A stretch of DNA of 64,000 nucleotides from Fremontodendron californicum (Eukaryota; Streptophyta; Magnoliopsida; Malvales; Malvaceae), in NCBI GenBank assembly GCA_030761205.1, contig JAULJL010000005.1:11495501-11559500 (forward strand), read 5' to 3'. The notes beneath the pieces were generated by a model that saw only the letters and a program-made list of their open reading frames with translations, was not told the DNA's origin and did no database searches. The translations under genes were made by a program, and so were the position numbers. How positions within the stretch are numbered: the stretch's first letter is position 1; each line of letters starts with the position of its first letter. Below, in pieces: positions 23,291 to 34,345 of the stretch.

Positions 23291-24272
23291 AGATGGGATT
23301 TTTTTCTTAGTAGGTATAGAAATAGCATTGTTGTTGGAGTGCCAATGTCATGTCTTTGTCAAATAACTAGAAGTAGGATATAGGAAGTAACAAAATAGGG
23401 AACCTCTAATGCTTCTCTTGAATTGTTTGTCAACATTACTCTTCCTTTTGATTTGGTGGCTTTATATCGGTAAAATCTCTTTAACCTTGTAGAGCGGACA
23501 AATGCATTATGGCAGTCATCTAGATTTCAAGCTGATGTGAGGACTTTACAGAAGCAACTGGCTTCAAGGCACTTGGTAAGTTTTCAAAGACATGGCATGG
23601 AGCATTTGATTTTAATGTGGCTCATGGCTTTATTTTAATTTTTAGGTTTCGAAAACTATACAAGAACATTAAAAGCCGAAGACAGTTAATACCTTAGCAC
23701 CACAAGACCACAATGATTGTTAAAGTTTTTCAAAAGTAAGGAGAGCTTGAATTTTGTTCAGAAGGGCCCTAACACCAAAAGCCTCTAATCTGTTCTTTTG
23801 GAAAGGAAAAATTATAACTTGTGTTCCATTTTTCAAGTAAACTATCAAACCTATTGTTACTTAAGATGTTGTATTGTTGTGTTTAAGTCATATAAGGTTT
23901 TCACTTTTAATGATCATTATTTTGTTTTGGTTCCCATCTTGAAAACATCTAATATTGTAGCTGACATCTTGTTATTTTCTCATTGTGCTTTGTAAGCACA
24001 ACAAGCAAATGAGCTGCCCTGCAATAGCTCAATTGCTTTCCAACACCCTTTCCAACAGGCCTTTCTTTCCTTATTATTTGTTTAATGTTTTAGGGGGCTT
24101 TGATAATGAAGGCATTATATTTTTAACTTTCATTACTAGTTTGAGGTTTCGGGGTTCATGTTATATATTACATAATATTCTGCATCCAAACCTTTAGGCA
24201 AGGGCTGCGTGCTCACATATGATGCGCTGTTGGTTCCGATGAGAGGGTAGAATATGGCACCTAGGATATTTG

Positions 24273-24448
24273 TTATGTTATCTGGATTTGAGAGTAAGTG
24301 ATGGATATAGGTATGTGTTTGATATGTGTATATTCAATTTTTTAAAAAGTTTTTTCATATATTTGGAGGATCATATTTGTATAACAATGTTCGAATATGT
24401 ACCGGATACAGATATTTTAAAAAAAATGAGGAGTCCGGATAACATAGG
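24273..24448. repeat. MITE, second copy of the 19685 family
   Basis: Ends TTATGTTATCTGGATT and, inverted, CTATGTTATCCGGACTCC. It matches the design of the copy at 19685-19871 and lies just where the PBF1 relic stops being recognisable. Confidence 0.55.
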
Positions 24449-24872
24449 ATACCGATTCTACACTTACCAGGCCTTTTCTGGAATTAATCCATCCATGTCT
24501 GTTCGAAATAAACAGGAATGGAGTTTCCTTTTGATTGGATGAGCAATGGTTTGTGGATGCAACTTGAATGGGTTTGTCTGGTCCACTGGACCCCAAGCCC
24601 TTGAAACATTCTCAATTCCCACATGGATAATTATATATGAATCATGAGATAAAAATAAGAATGGTAATGGAGCTGAGTGGGATCAAGAATTATCTTATTT
24701 AATTTTGTCTTATTTTTGTATAGATGTTGAAAGCATTCATTTTCATGAATGTCAGTTATATTCATAGCCGTTTTACATTGATCCACGTTGCTCCACCTCA
24801 CTGTTTTACTAATTATTTTTAATTTAATATTGTAAACAAAAATATTATAATTTATTCATGAACATAATTTTA

Positions 24873-24903
<31 letters not shown>

Positions 24904-26101
24904 TAGTATATATATATATATATCTAATATATACTAAAAATAGTAAAGATATATGTAGAATATTTTAAGGGATAAAATAGTTATTTTAAAAGGCGAGCGG
25001 AGCAATCATTTATTAAAATCATTCCGCTCCATTTTTCCCTCACTTTTTTTTTTTTATAAAAAAAAACTCCTCATTCGGAACGGATCGGTGTGAAATCCAT
25101 GAAGCAGATTGAATTTTACTATCTCTAGATAAAAAGATGATTATTAATTGAGAAATTATCTCATCTATTATTAGTGAAATTTTTAGATTTAATTATCGAA
25201 GTTAGTAGCACGATACATATCTTTTAGAATACATTAAAATAATTATTAAAAAAAAAAAAAACCTAATCTAAAAAAGAGATGGTACATATGCATGTCTCTT
25301 AGTACATTAATAGATAGTTCTAGGTAGTTGTTTCTTAAATGAATCGACAATATAGATTAAGAACAATAAAAAGAAGTCTTGAAACTTTATTTCACAAGAG
25401 TTGGTAAAGCGGTAAGCAAGTATTTGAAGTATTTGAATTATACCCAACAAAGATGGTGCATTTGAGATTAATATTATTGTAAAATCATACATTTGAGATT
25501 AACTTAATAAAAAACTAGTTTTTTTTTTTTTTAATTCGTGCACGGAATTTTCTATTATATTTTATATATATTTTTAATATATTATAAAAATTAGTATGAA
25601 TTAAAAAATAATAATAATTTATTTCATTTTTAGTTTATCTTATTTTTATCATTTTCCCGATTTACCATAATAATTTAGAAAAAAAATACATAATTTCATA
25701 TTAAGAATTTCATTAGTAAATAGATCAAGACAAATTTGAATGATCTTTAGGTTTCATGGTAGTGTCATAATTTTCATACTTTTGAAAATTAAATTTGTAA
25801 CTTTATGTGGCCATGATGATTTTTCTATTAAAATATATTTATTTATATTATTTTCAATAGTAAATTATATTATTCATCTATTCTTTTAGTACAAAAAATT
25901 ACTCTTGAATGACTCTTAAAGAGAATTAATAAATATATATAACTTTGAACTAAAATGATAATAAAATTTTAATTAAAAATCAATCTAAAACATGTAGAGA
26001 TTGAAAATTGTATATAAAAATCTATTTTAATTATGACATGTTAAGTCTCGTACATAATTCAAATTTAATACTTAGATGATTAAATAAAATATTTTTTAAT
26101 T
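24449..26101. other. AT-rich intergenic sequence
   Basis: No gene seen. It holds TA dinucleotide runs (about 24874-24930) and long A/T stretches. A 20-bp string (TTTTAATTATGACATGTTAA) near 26022-26041 recurs at 50798-50817 on the far side of the Ogre element, so the target site already had a short local repeat. Confidence 0.5.
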
Positions 26102-26106
26102 AAATT

Positions 26107-28980
26107 TGTCATAACGGTTTTTTTTTTCAACCGTTAGATGTTTTTGAAAACACAAAAACGAGAGTCGCCATCAATCTTTTTGGTAGGTGTGATTGGTCAC
26201 CTATTAAAACCGGTTTTAGTAAAATATTTTAAAATTAATTAAAACGATTTTTTAAAACCAATTTTGAAGTCCGCGTTTTGAACCAGAGAGAAAACAAAAT
26301 CGGGTTCGGGAGTCGGTTACGTGCGGAGAAGGATTAGCACCCCGCAACGCCCGTTTAGTAAACGGTACCATTTAACCACGTGTTATCTTAAATCTCAATT
26401 TAATGGACTTAACATCGGTATTTAAAACTAATTATCTTTTATTTCATTTCATTTTTTTAAAACATGTTTATTTTTTGAATTGAATTTTTTTAAGAATTGT
26501 TATTATTTTTTTTTTGAAAACGAAAGTGGACGTAAACTTATTATCGAGAATACTCATTAAATATTCCCAACACTCTTTGTGGTATTTAACGAGATCCTCT
26601 CACCTCAAGGTATCTTAAGAATCACAACTGTGATATTATTCGAATTCCGTCGCCGGCAATTTACATCCATTTTTTATTTAAATGCATATGATGCGAATAT
26701 TTAAATATCGGATGCACACAACTTAGCATATAAGACATATGATTAAATACATAACTATAAGATTAAACATGCAAATCATAATAATAAAAACACGAGCATG
26801 GCAAAATATCAAACACTTAAATATTCATTTTTTATTCATTCTTTTTATTTTGATTATTTCCATGAATGAAAATGAATTTTTGTATTGAACATATCGCTAA
26901 ATACTCCCACCACTCGTGGTGATATTTAACGAAATTCTCTCATCTCAAGATATCTTAGGAGTCACTACCGTGACGTCCTTCGAATTTCGTCGTCGGTAAA
27001 TCTGTGTTCATTCTGTAATTATATTTATTTAAATAAATTGCTCACTATAACACCTTAAATTTCTTACAACAGATTCATATTTACAACACTAAAATATTCT
27101 AACACATTTAAATAAATGACGGATGACGATGATGTAATATATTAAAATAGGATGTGATATTTGAAATACATAATGAATATAAACAATGAAATGTATTAAA
27201 TCATGCTACAACATTGAGACACAAATAATATAATGTATTGTTAAAATATAATACTATGTTAAAATAACAAAATATATTAAAACGTATTATAATATTAAAA
27301 TGCTAATAATATAATATATTATTAAAATATACTACCGCATTTTTAAAATAACAAATACGCCACGGATAAAAGTAATAAAACATGTTAAAATATATTACAA
27401 TATTTAAAATAGAGAAATATGCAAAAATAAGGAAACATACTAAAATATACGTTGGTAATTAAATTAACAACAAACAAAAATAAAATAATAAAAACCAGAA
27501 TAAAAAATAATAAAGTAAAAAAACTAATAAAAACGAATCTTACCTCCGGGCTTGACGGATATTTTTTGAATTTGATGGGCTCAGGCTCGAGTTTTTTTTT
27601 TTGCTTATTTTTCCCCTTTTTTTTTGCTTTCTTTTTTTTTTCTTTTTTTCTTTTTTTTTTTCCCTCTTTTTCCTTCTGTTTTTCCTTTTCTTTTTTTCTT
27701 CCTCTTTGGCCCAAAAATGGTGGAATGGGCTACTGGGCCCAGGGGGCAGGGACACGCGGGTCAAGCCTGTATGCGCGGGTCGGTTCGGGTCGGGTCAGGA
27801 TAGATCCTGTGACCTTTTTTTTTTTGCTGCCGGGTCGGTTGCGCGAATCTCGGATCCGGGTCGGGTGGACGCGCGGACCCTGGCCTGGGTTTACGAAACG
27901 GTGCGTTTTGCACCGCTATAAAAGATTTTTTTTTAAAACCTCAGAACCCTCTCTCTCTAAATTTTTTTTTTTTTTGCTCTGCCCTCTCTCTAGGTTGAAA
28001 CCAGAAATCGGCACCGGACCACCGTGCCGGCTGCAGTGCCCCGTCGCGCTGGAGCTCCTATTCGGTTCGGTGTGGGCTCGAAATGATCCCCTTCTTCTCC
28101 TCTCCACCGATCCCCTGCTAGTTTTGCCCTAAACCGAATCCTAAGCCACAGATCTAAACCTAAAATTTCGAAACCCTTTCACTTCCAAACCGAAACCAAA
28201 AAAACTAGATCTTCATCTTTTGTTGCTTTTTTTCATTCTTTTTTTTTTTTTTTTTTGGATTTCTGCTTTTTGGGTTATGGTTTTGTTTCTTTTTGCTGGT
28301 TTTTTTTTTTTTGGCTGCGGTTGTGGTTTTCTTTTCTTTTTTTGCAGAGATTCCTGAAGGCTTTTTTTTGGGGGGGGGTCCTTTTTTCGGTTTTGATCTC
28401 CCTCATTTTAAAGGGGTTTTGGTTTCAAACTCCTAGGACTTGGGATCCGGGCTTCCGGATTTTGGGGACAGGGCTGTTGCTCGGTGGCGTGTGGTGGTGG
28501 TTTAGGTCGAAAGGGGTATGGTGTGTTTAGGTGTTTGTGGCTTGGGTTGGCAGATGGGTTTGGTTTGGGAGGTTGGCGTGTATGGGGTTTTGGTTTTAGC
28601 AAGACTAGGGGACTGGGGGGTTAGGGTGGTGGCGTGTGGTGGTGGGTTTGGGTGGTTGGTGGTGACCTGGGGAAGGCTGCCTGGGGAGGGTGGCTGCCAG
28701 GGTTAGATCTTCCTAGGGTTGGGGGCTGCTAGGGTTTGGGGATAGGATTGGGGGATGGGCCTGCTTGGTAGCAGGCCCTGTTGGGCTTATTGGGCCCAGA
28801 ATGGGAAAGGCCTTAGCAGGCCTTGCTGGGCTAGCCAGCAGGCCTGGTTTGGCCTGTTTGGCCAGCTGGCCCCAAAGGGCCCTGGGTTAGGGTTTAGGTC
28901 GGGCCTGCTGAATAGCAGGCCCTGTTGCAAATGGCCCGGGTCGGATTCGGATCTGACCCGGGCTAAAAACGGTTGCTACA
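26107..28980 (-). repeat. Ogre 3' LTR
   Basis: 2874 bp. Plus-strand start TGTCATAACGG, end GGTTGCTACA. It is very similar to 47891-50790. Inside are two diverged direct repeats (about 26548-26686 and 26895-27035), a polypyrimidine tract (27590-27710), a plus-strand TATA-like box (CTATAAAAG, about 27919), and a G-rich segment (28430-28900). The minus-strand purine tract AAAGAGGGGCAGC next to its inner edge at 28981-28993 is the polypurine tract. Confidence 0.95.
27590..27712 (+). repeat. polypyrimidine tract in Ogre LTR
   Basis: Nearly pure T with interspersed C, about 120 bp; the counterpart in the other LTR (49378-49545) is longer. The long lysine- or phenylalanine-rich frames across it are composition artefacts. 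Confidence 0.9.
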
Positions 28981-30112
28981 GCTGCCCCTCTTTGCATATT
29001 GCTGAGAATCAGGAATAGGGCAAAGACACGAGCAACGTTTTTGTCTGGGATTGTGCATGCGCTTGTTCTAAAAGGGCTCTCTCCATCGGAGGTTCTTATT
29101 AATCGAAAAATAAATCGCTCCTCTCATCAAAGGCTCTATCACTTGGAAAACAAATTTGCTCCTCTCATCAGAGGCTCTATCGCTTGGAAAATAAATTGCT
29201 CATCTCATCAGAGGCTCTATCACTTGAAAAATAAATTGCTCCTCTCATCAGAGGCTCTATCACTTGGAAAATAAATTGCTCCTCTCATTAGAGGCTCTAT
29301 CACTTGGAAAATAAATTGCTCCTCTCATCAGAGGCTCTATCACTTGAAAAATAAATTGCTCCTCTCATCAGAGGCTCTATCACTTGGAAAATAAATTGCT
29401 CCTCTCATCAGAGGCTCTATCACTTGGAAAATAAATTGCTCATCTCATCAGAGGCTCTATCACTTAAAGAAATAAATTGCTACCTTTCTCTTGACTGTCA
29501 TGGTGATTTCCAACTCCCTGTTGCAGTCAGTTTCCATTTTTCTTGTCTGCATGTCATTCATACCCTTTTTTTTGTACGGTATTAATTCCTGATTGTTAGC
29601 AATGTCATGATGATGCAATGCATGCTTATAATAATGAAATGTATGACTTAAGGTTTGAACCATGATTTGATGCCCCTGTGTGTATCTTATCAGTTAACAG
29701 TTCTCCCAAAGCTGACTTGATTAAACTTCTCGTGCTATTTTTCTGTAAGGTTCTTTTCTATTTTTCCAGTTTCCTTTCTTTTCTTTCTTCGACTTGACTA
29801 ACTGTCCACAACTTACTTCTTCACGATCTTTTCTTAGCCGGAGTCAGAGCTTTGTACACTTCCCTCAAAACCACTTCACCTGTCAATCATTACTTCTTTT
29901 ACTTCCAAAGGGTATAAATAAATCGATGTCTCATACTGCCCTGTTATTTCTCTATCATCTTTTCTTCTCTTTCTGATTTTCCAATTCTCAAATTTCCCTA
30001 GAGTAATCGTGAAAGCGCTATTTATGCCGTGTTCATTTATTTATCATCATTCACATTTCATGTCAACATAATGCATTATTTTAAGAAAATTTCAAAGAAA
30101 TAAAGATAACCC
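28981..30112 (-). other. Ogre 3' UTR, distal part
   Basis: Non-coding internal sequence between the solo-LTR insertion and the 3' LTR. It holds the polypurine tract and the 40-bp tandem array. The rest (29480-30112) shows nothing recognisable. Confidence 0.7.
29117..29479. repeat. 40-bp tandem repeat, nine units
   Basis: Units begin with GCTCCTCTCATCAGAGGCTC at 29117, 29158, 29198, 29238, 29278, 29318, 29358, 29398 and 29438. They are nearly identical; variants are CTCAT for CTCCT and GAAAAAT for GGAAAAT. A degenerate tenth unit precedes them (29077-29116). Each unit contains CCTCTCATCAGAGG, a short imperfect palindrome. Tandem arrays in the 3' UTR are a known feature of Tat/Ogre elements. 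Confidence 0.95.
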
Positions 30113-31904
30113 TGTCGCAACCTAAAAAATAACGACGAGTCTCATCGCAAGACTTTATTATTCGTTAAGCGTGACATTTTAAAAAAAAAACGAGGAAAAG
30201 TCGACTTAATTCCTCTAGAAATGAAGGTTTTGAAAATGACCTTAAAAAAGACATGGAGTCGCCACCAATCTTTTTTAGCTAGGTGTGATCGGCCACCTAT
30301 TAAAACCGGTTTTATAAAATATTTTAAAAATTAATTAAAACATTTTAAAAACCAATTTCAAGTCTGCGTTTTAAACCAGAGAAATCAAAGAAGCGGGTTC
30401 GGGAGTCGGTTACGTGTGGGGAAGGATTAGCACCCCCACAACGCCCGTATAAATCGGTACCTTATTAATCGTGTGTTATCTCAAGTCTCGGTAAAAGTTG
30501 GTTTTAAATTTAGTATTTCAAATTAATTCCCAATTTAAAGAAAAATAATTCCATTTTTTTTATGAAAATGATCCGGAATTTATAAATTCAAAATTTTCCT
30601 ATATTCCCCAACAAACGTGGCAAAATATAGAAATTTTTATTAGTTTTGGAAAACTTTCCAAATCATTCTCTTTTTTTTTGAAAAAAAGATATTCCTTTAT
30701 TAATGATAATTGATGATATTCCCTCCAGCAAACCCGGTAGAGAACTCATGAATTATTTTAACTCGGGAATATCTTTATTTTTATTGAAAACCTTTATCTT
30801 TTTTGAAAACATTTAAAAGAGATGAATATGTATAGGCATGACATAAATAAAATGACATAGCAAAATCTAAATAATATAATGCAACCTAAATGTCATGACA
30901 CATAGAAATTATTATGGCAAGAATCACATATTATATAAAATGCATGAATATAAAAATGCAATGCATGAAATGTATTTTTTCCTTTAATTAAGGAAATCCG
31001 TATATCTAAAAAGATATCCGGTTACCTTAGGAAAATATGTCAAATTAAATATTCTAAAACCAAAATACTTTGTGATTGTTTGAAAACAATTTTGAAAAGC
31101 TTGAATTAAAAATAAAAACTGGGCTAAAATTTTTAAAATGACTCTAATTTCCTAAGTTTAAAAAATCCGGACTTGGCTACCCTTAATCCGGGACTTGAAA
31201 AACCATTTCTAGAGTTTAAAAAGGCTTAGAAATTACCCTAAGTCAGTAGCTAACCCTCCTAATCAGCCCACTCTAAGTAGATTAACCAAAACAGAAAATT
31301 GGTTTTTCTTTAAATTTAATTCTGACTCCATTGTCCAGTTTTAATCCACGATTTTTTACCCTATTTTTAAAAATTCCAAAAATTCTGAAACAATTATTGG
31401 AGACTCAGGACATGTAAAACTACACGAGAAAAAATTGGATTAATTTTTTGATCAAAGATGAATTCCCAGAAAAACCAGAGATGTACGAGTTTTGGGTGGA
31501 AAAAAACTGCTTTGCCAACACATTTTTTTTTGTCTTTGATAAAATCATTTAAAAACCAAAATAAAAATATTTGAAACTCATAGAATGACTTGAAGGCAGT
31601 AGCTAGGACTTTTTGAAAGTTAGATAAAAATTGGCCAAGTAAAAAAAATCACAAAGGTAGAATAATCAATTTGACAAACTTAATTTTCCACAAGTGTGCT
31701 CAAGAGAGCATGATCTTGAACCATTAATTGGCTCAAGTCATTATTCAAGTGGCATGGGCATGAAATGCATGAAACAATGCAGCAAACATAATGCATGAAA
31801 TGCATGGATCTAAACCTAAATGTAAGGAAAATGCATGACATAAATAATATGGCCTAGACCTAACATGAACTTGCATGGCATTTAATGTAACCTAGACCTA
31901 AGAC

Positions 31905-32545
31905 ATGCATGGCATTTTCACAAACACAAGGCATGCTTAATTCAAAAATCCAACCAAATATCATGCAAATGCAAAAACCTAACAACTAGCATGACAAAAA
32001 TACAACACACAATGCAAAACACATGGAGTAGCCAAATGGCCCCAAGCTCCAACAAGCATGGCATTTTCACAAACACTTGGTATGCTAGCATGAAAAACTA
32101 AGTCATAACACAAAAATCACACAAGCATTTTCACAAACACCTAATATACCAAATCTAAAACATGCTCACTAGGATATAAAACAAGAATCATGCAAAGAAT
32201 CACACAAGCATTTTCACAAACACTTAGCATACTAGCATGTAAAACTAAATCAAATGACATGCAAATGCAAAAACCTACCAACCAACATGACAAAAATGCA
32301 ATCACAATGCAGAACACATGGAGTAGCCAAATGGCCTCAAGTTCCAACAAGCATGGCATTTTCTCAAACACTTGGCATACTATCATGCTCAATTAAAATA
32401 TAACACTTAAATCATGCAAAAACCACACAAACACTTGATATACTAACATGCTCAACTAAAATATAAAACTCAAATCATGCAAACACAAAGTAGTGATATT
32501 AAAACTAACAAGCATTTTCACAAACACTTGATATACTAATATGCT
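31905..32545. repeat. interspersed degenerate repeats inside the solo LTR
   Basis: The motif CAAGCATTTTCACAAACACT followed by a TATACTAGCATG-like stretch recurs at about 32055, 32120, 32205, 32347 and 32508, with a shorter copy near 32428. Related strings with CATGGCATTTTCAC lie further left. AT-rich with no coding sense. Confidence 0.75.
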
Positions 32546-32777
32546 CAAAAAAATTAAATGTCATGCAAATGCAAGCTTAATTTTTGTAGCTTAACTTGTG
32601 TATGATTCAAAGTAACAAGAAAGGTTTCATACGGATGAAAAGCTAATCATATAGACATTATTGGAGTGACATTTTTTTAGGCAGGAATAAGTACCGGAAC
32701 CGTGAATCGAAATGAAGAATGCCGCAGTTACGGGAACCAAAAAGATTTTGCCTCCTTTTTGATATGCATTAATTTTG

Positions 32778-32878
32778 GACAGCAGTGCAGTAGTTTTGGA
32801 ACTAATAGCTTCCCTTTGCTGCTAACCCCTACCGAAGCTAGTATAAAATCACGCTGAGCTTCCTCAAGCTTTTCCATA
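32778..32878 (-). pseudogene. DUF547-domain protein fragment (captured)
   Basis: A minus-strand stretch of about 30 codons reads KLEEAQRDFILASVGV then SSKGKLLVPKLLHC, which resembles the conserved core of plant DUF547 (ternary complex factor MIP1-like) proteins. It follows the importin alpha piece without any gap to speak of and is in the same frame as its last part. After the Cys codon the match is lost. Identification is from memory of the family motif. Confidence 0.55.
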
Positions 32879-32889
32879 ACATTCTTCTC

Positions 32890-33545
32890 AGTGATGTTTG
32901 AGATGGTCCAGCAAGCTTCCTTTTTGATACTCCTTTTATAGTTATTTGTCAGCAGGTTCCAAAGGCATGGAGGAGCTTGGTGGTTTATAATACAATGAAT
33001 CTGCATATCATCCCCTCAATAACAGCTTTGATTTTATTATTATTACCATCTGAGAGATATGAGTGGGCCCAGCATGCATCTGAAAGGATTTCCTCATCAT
33101 TTGAAAGGATAAGACGCTCAATAGTTGGCAAAACTGGCTTTGTCTGTTCAAATGAAGGTTGTGGCTTGCCCCTGCAAAAGTTCAACAAAGTCCAGGTAGC
33201 ATTTCGCAAAATAGAGAGGTTTGCATGTTCATTGAATTGTGCTAACAATGACACCAAGACCCCATGGCCAAGGACCATGTCGCGGCATTTAGGAGAGTCT
33301 CCAGCAACATTTTCTAATGCCGAAACAGCCTTGGTGTTTTTTGAGGTCCCTGAAGCAATATTTGTAGAGCCCAAGCTGCCTCAAACTGAAGTTGTGGGAA
33401 GTCATCCCTTTCAAGGAACTCAACAAAATCAAGGAATAACACTTGATTGTACAACTTCGTTGATTGGAGGACTACGTTCTATTGATAGTAGCTTCGGGAC
33501 TTGAGTTGTTGCCTCAAACTACGCATTCCTAACATCTCTGGCACT
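32890..33545 (-). pseudogene. importin subunit alpha, partial retrocopy
   Basis: Intronless fragment of the nuclear import adaptor importin alpha. Its Armadillo repeats show as FEATTQVPKLLSIERSPP (near 33510, decayed frame), then in the 33374-32985 frame ENVAGDSPKCRDMVLGHG, LLAQFNEHANLSILRNATW, NFCRGKPQPSFEQTKP and SDACWAHSYLSDGNN, and then INHQAPPCLWNLLTNNYK and IKKEACWTISNIT in the 33006 frame. Internal pieces are missing (between the first repeat and ENVAGD, and between KAVIEG and INHQ). The N-terminal IBB domain and the C-terminus are absent. It joins directly to the Ran piece upstream. Confidence 0.9.
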
Positions 33546-33554
33546 GAAATCCCT

Positions 33555-34220
33555 CTACTCGAATGCATCATCATCGTCATCTGGAAGAGGCTGACTGGCT
33601 GCCGCTGCAAGCTCAGCCTCGAGCTGTTGCTGTGCAGCCAAGTCAATGTGAACTTCCGGAGGAGCAAGAGCAGGAGACTCCACAAAGTGAAGATTAGGAT
33701 CACCTGCAAGCTTCCTAGCAAGGTACAAGAAAGGCTTCTCAAAATTGTAGTTGCTCTTGGCAGAAATTTCGTAGTATTGCAGATTTTTCTCCCTGTGGAA
33801 TGTGACCTGCTTTGCCTTGACCTGCCTGTTCTTCACATCAACCTTGTTTCCGCAGAGGACGATTGGAATATTCTCGCACACCCTGCAAAGATCACGGTGC
33901 CATGTAGGAACATTCTTGTATGTCAAACGGGCAGTAACATCAAACATAATTATGGCGCATTGCCCATGGATGTAGTAACCATCTCTGAGACCACCGAACT
34001 TCTCCTGCCCGGCGGTATCCCAGCAGTAAAACCATATTTTTCCACAGTTAGTGAAGAAGTCCAAAGGGTGAACCTCCACACCAATTGTTGGTTCGTATTT
34101 CTTTTCAAACTCTCCAGTCAGATGCCTCTTTACAAATGTGGTCTTCCCAGTGCCTCCATCGCCGACGATGACGAGCTTGAAGCTCGGATAATCAACAGTC
34201 TGTTGGTTCGGCAAAGCCAT
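33555..34220 (-). CDS. GTP-binding nuclear protein Ran, intact retrocopy
   Basis: 221-codon frame, full length for plant Ran, with no intron, stop or frameshift. Ran is the small GTPase that gives direction to nuclear import and export. All nucleotide-binding boxes are seen: GDGGTGKT (P-loop), WDTAGQEKFGG (switch II), NKVD and SAK; the acidic end DDDDDAFE is present. Start MALPNQQTVDYPSFKLVIVG matches plant Ran. One notable change is Trp in GKIWFYCWDTAG, where Arg is normally conserved; it fits a CGG to TGG transition. It lies within the solo LTR between SAM synthetase and importin alpha pieces, all in the same orientation. About 125 bp of probable Ran 5' leader precede it (34221-34345). Whether it is expressed is unknown. 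Confidence 0.85.
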   Translation of the reverse strand: MALPNQQTVDYPSFKLVIVGDGGTGKTTFVKRHLTGEFEKKYEPTIGVEVHPLDFFTNCGKIWFYCWDTAGQEKFGGLRDGYYIHGQCAIIMFDVTARLTYKNVPTWHRDLCRVCENIPIVLCGNKVDVKNRQVKAKQVTFHREKNLQYYEISAKSNYNFEKPFLYLARKLAGDPNLHFVESPALAPPEVHIDLAAQQQLEAELAAAASQPLPDDDDDAFE

Positions 34221-34345
34221 TAACTACAAAACTCAAGATAGACAGCGAGAAAAGACAGAATCAACTTACAAATCTGCGTTTGTTTGACGAAAGCAAAGAG
34301 AATCGAGAGGAAGGAAATGAAGTGATCTGGGAGACGGCGATAGCA

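Larger units (their letters stand above)
20661..24254 (+). pseudogene. PBF1: 20S proteasome subunit beta-1 (PBF1) pseudogene, truncated
   Basis: Relic of the gene for a non-catalytic beta subunit of the 20S proteasome. Exon 1 (20661-20815) is open and starts MTQQQLNWSPYDNNGGTCVA, with LVAADTRMSFGYNLLTR. Exon 2 (23493-23575) should read A-D-K...SSRFQADVRTL but has a one-base insertion and an in-frame TAG. Exon 3 (23997-24111) gives HNKQMSCPAIAQLLSNTL and FFPYYLFNVLGGFDNEG, missing a few residues. Its donor is GC, not GT. Exon 4 (24198-24254) gives KGCVLTYDA, then a frameshift before VGSDERVEYGT. The C-terminal third is absent; a MITE starts at 24273. Introns are kept, so it arose by DNA duplication, not by retroposition. 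Confidence 0.85.

Noticed and set aside
23798..24542. Several plus-strand frames around the PBF1 relic taken as genes
   Set aside because: Only short exon-sized parts match PBF1; the rest are intron and MITE sequence.
27385..27764. Lysine-rich minus-strand frames and Phe-rich plus-strand frames over 27385-28132
   Set aside because: They are translations of the polypyrimidine tract in the LTR, with no domain or conserved start; the same occurs at 49239-49807.
28255..29018. Trp/Gly-rich plus-strand frames in the Ogre LTR
   Set aside because: G-rich LTR sequence antisense to the element; no similarity to any known protein.
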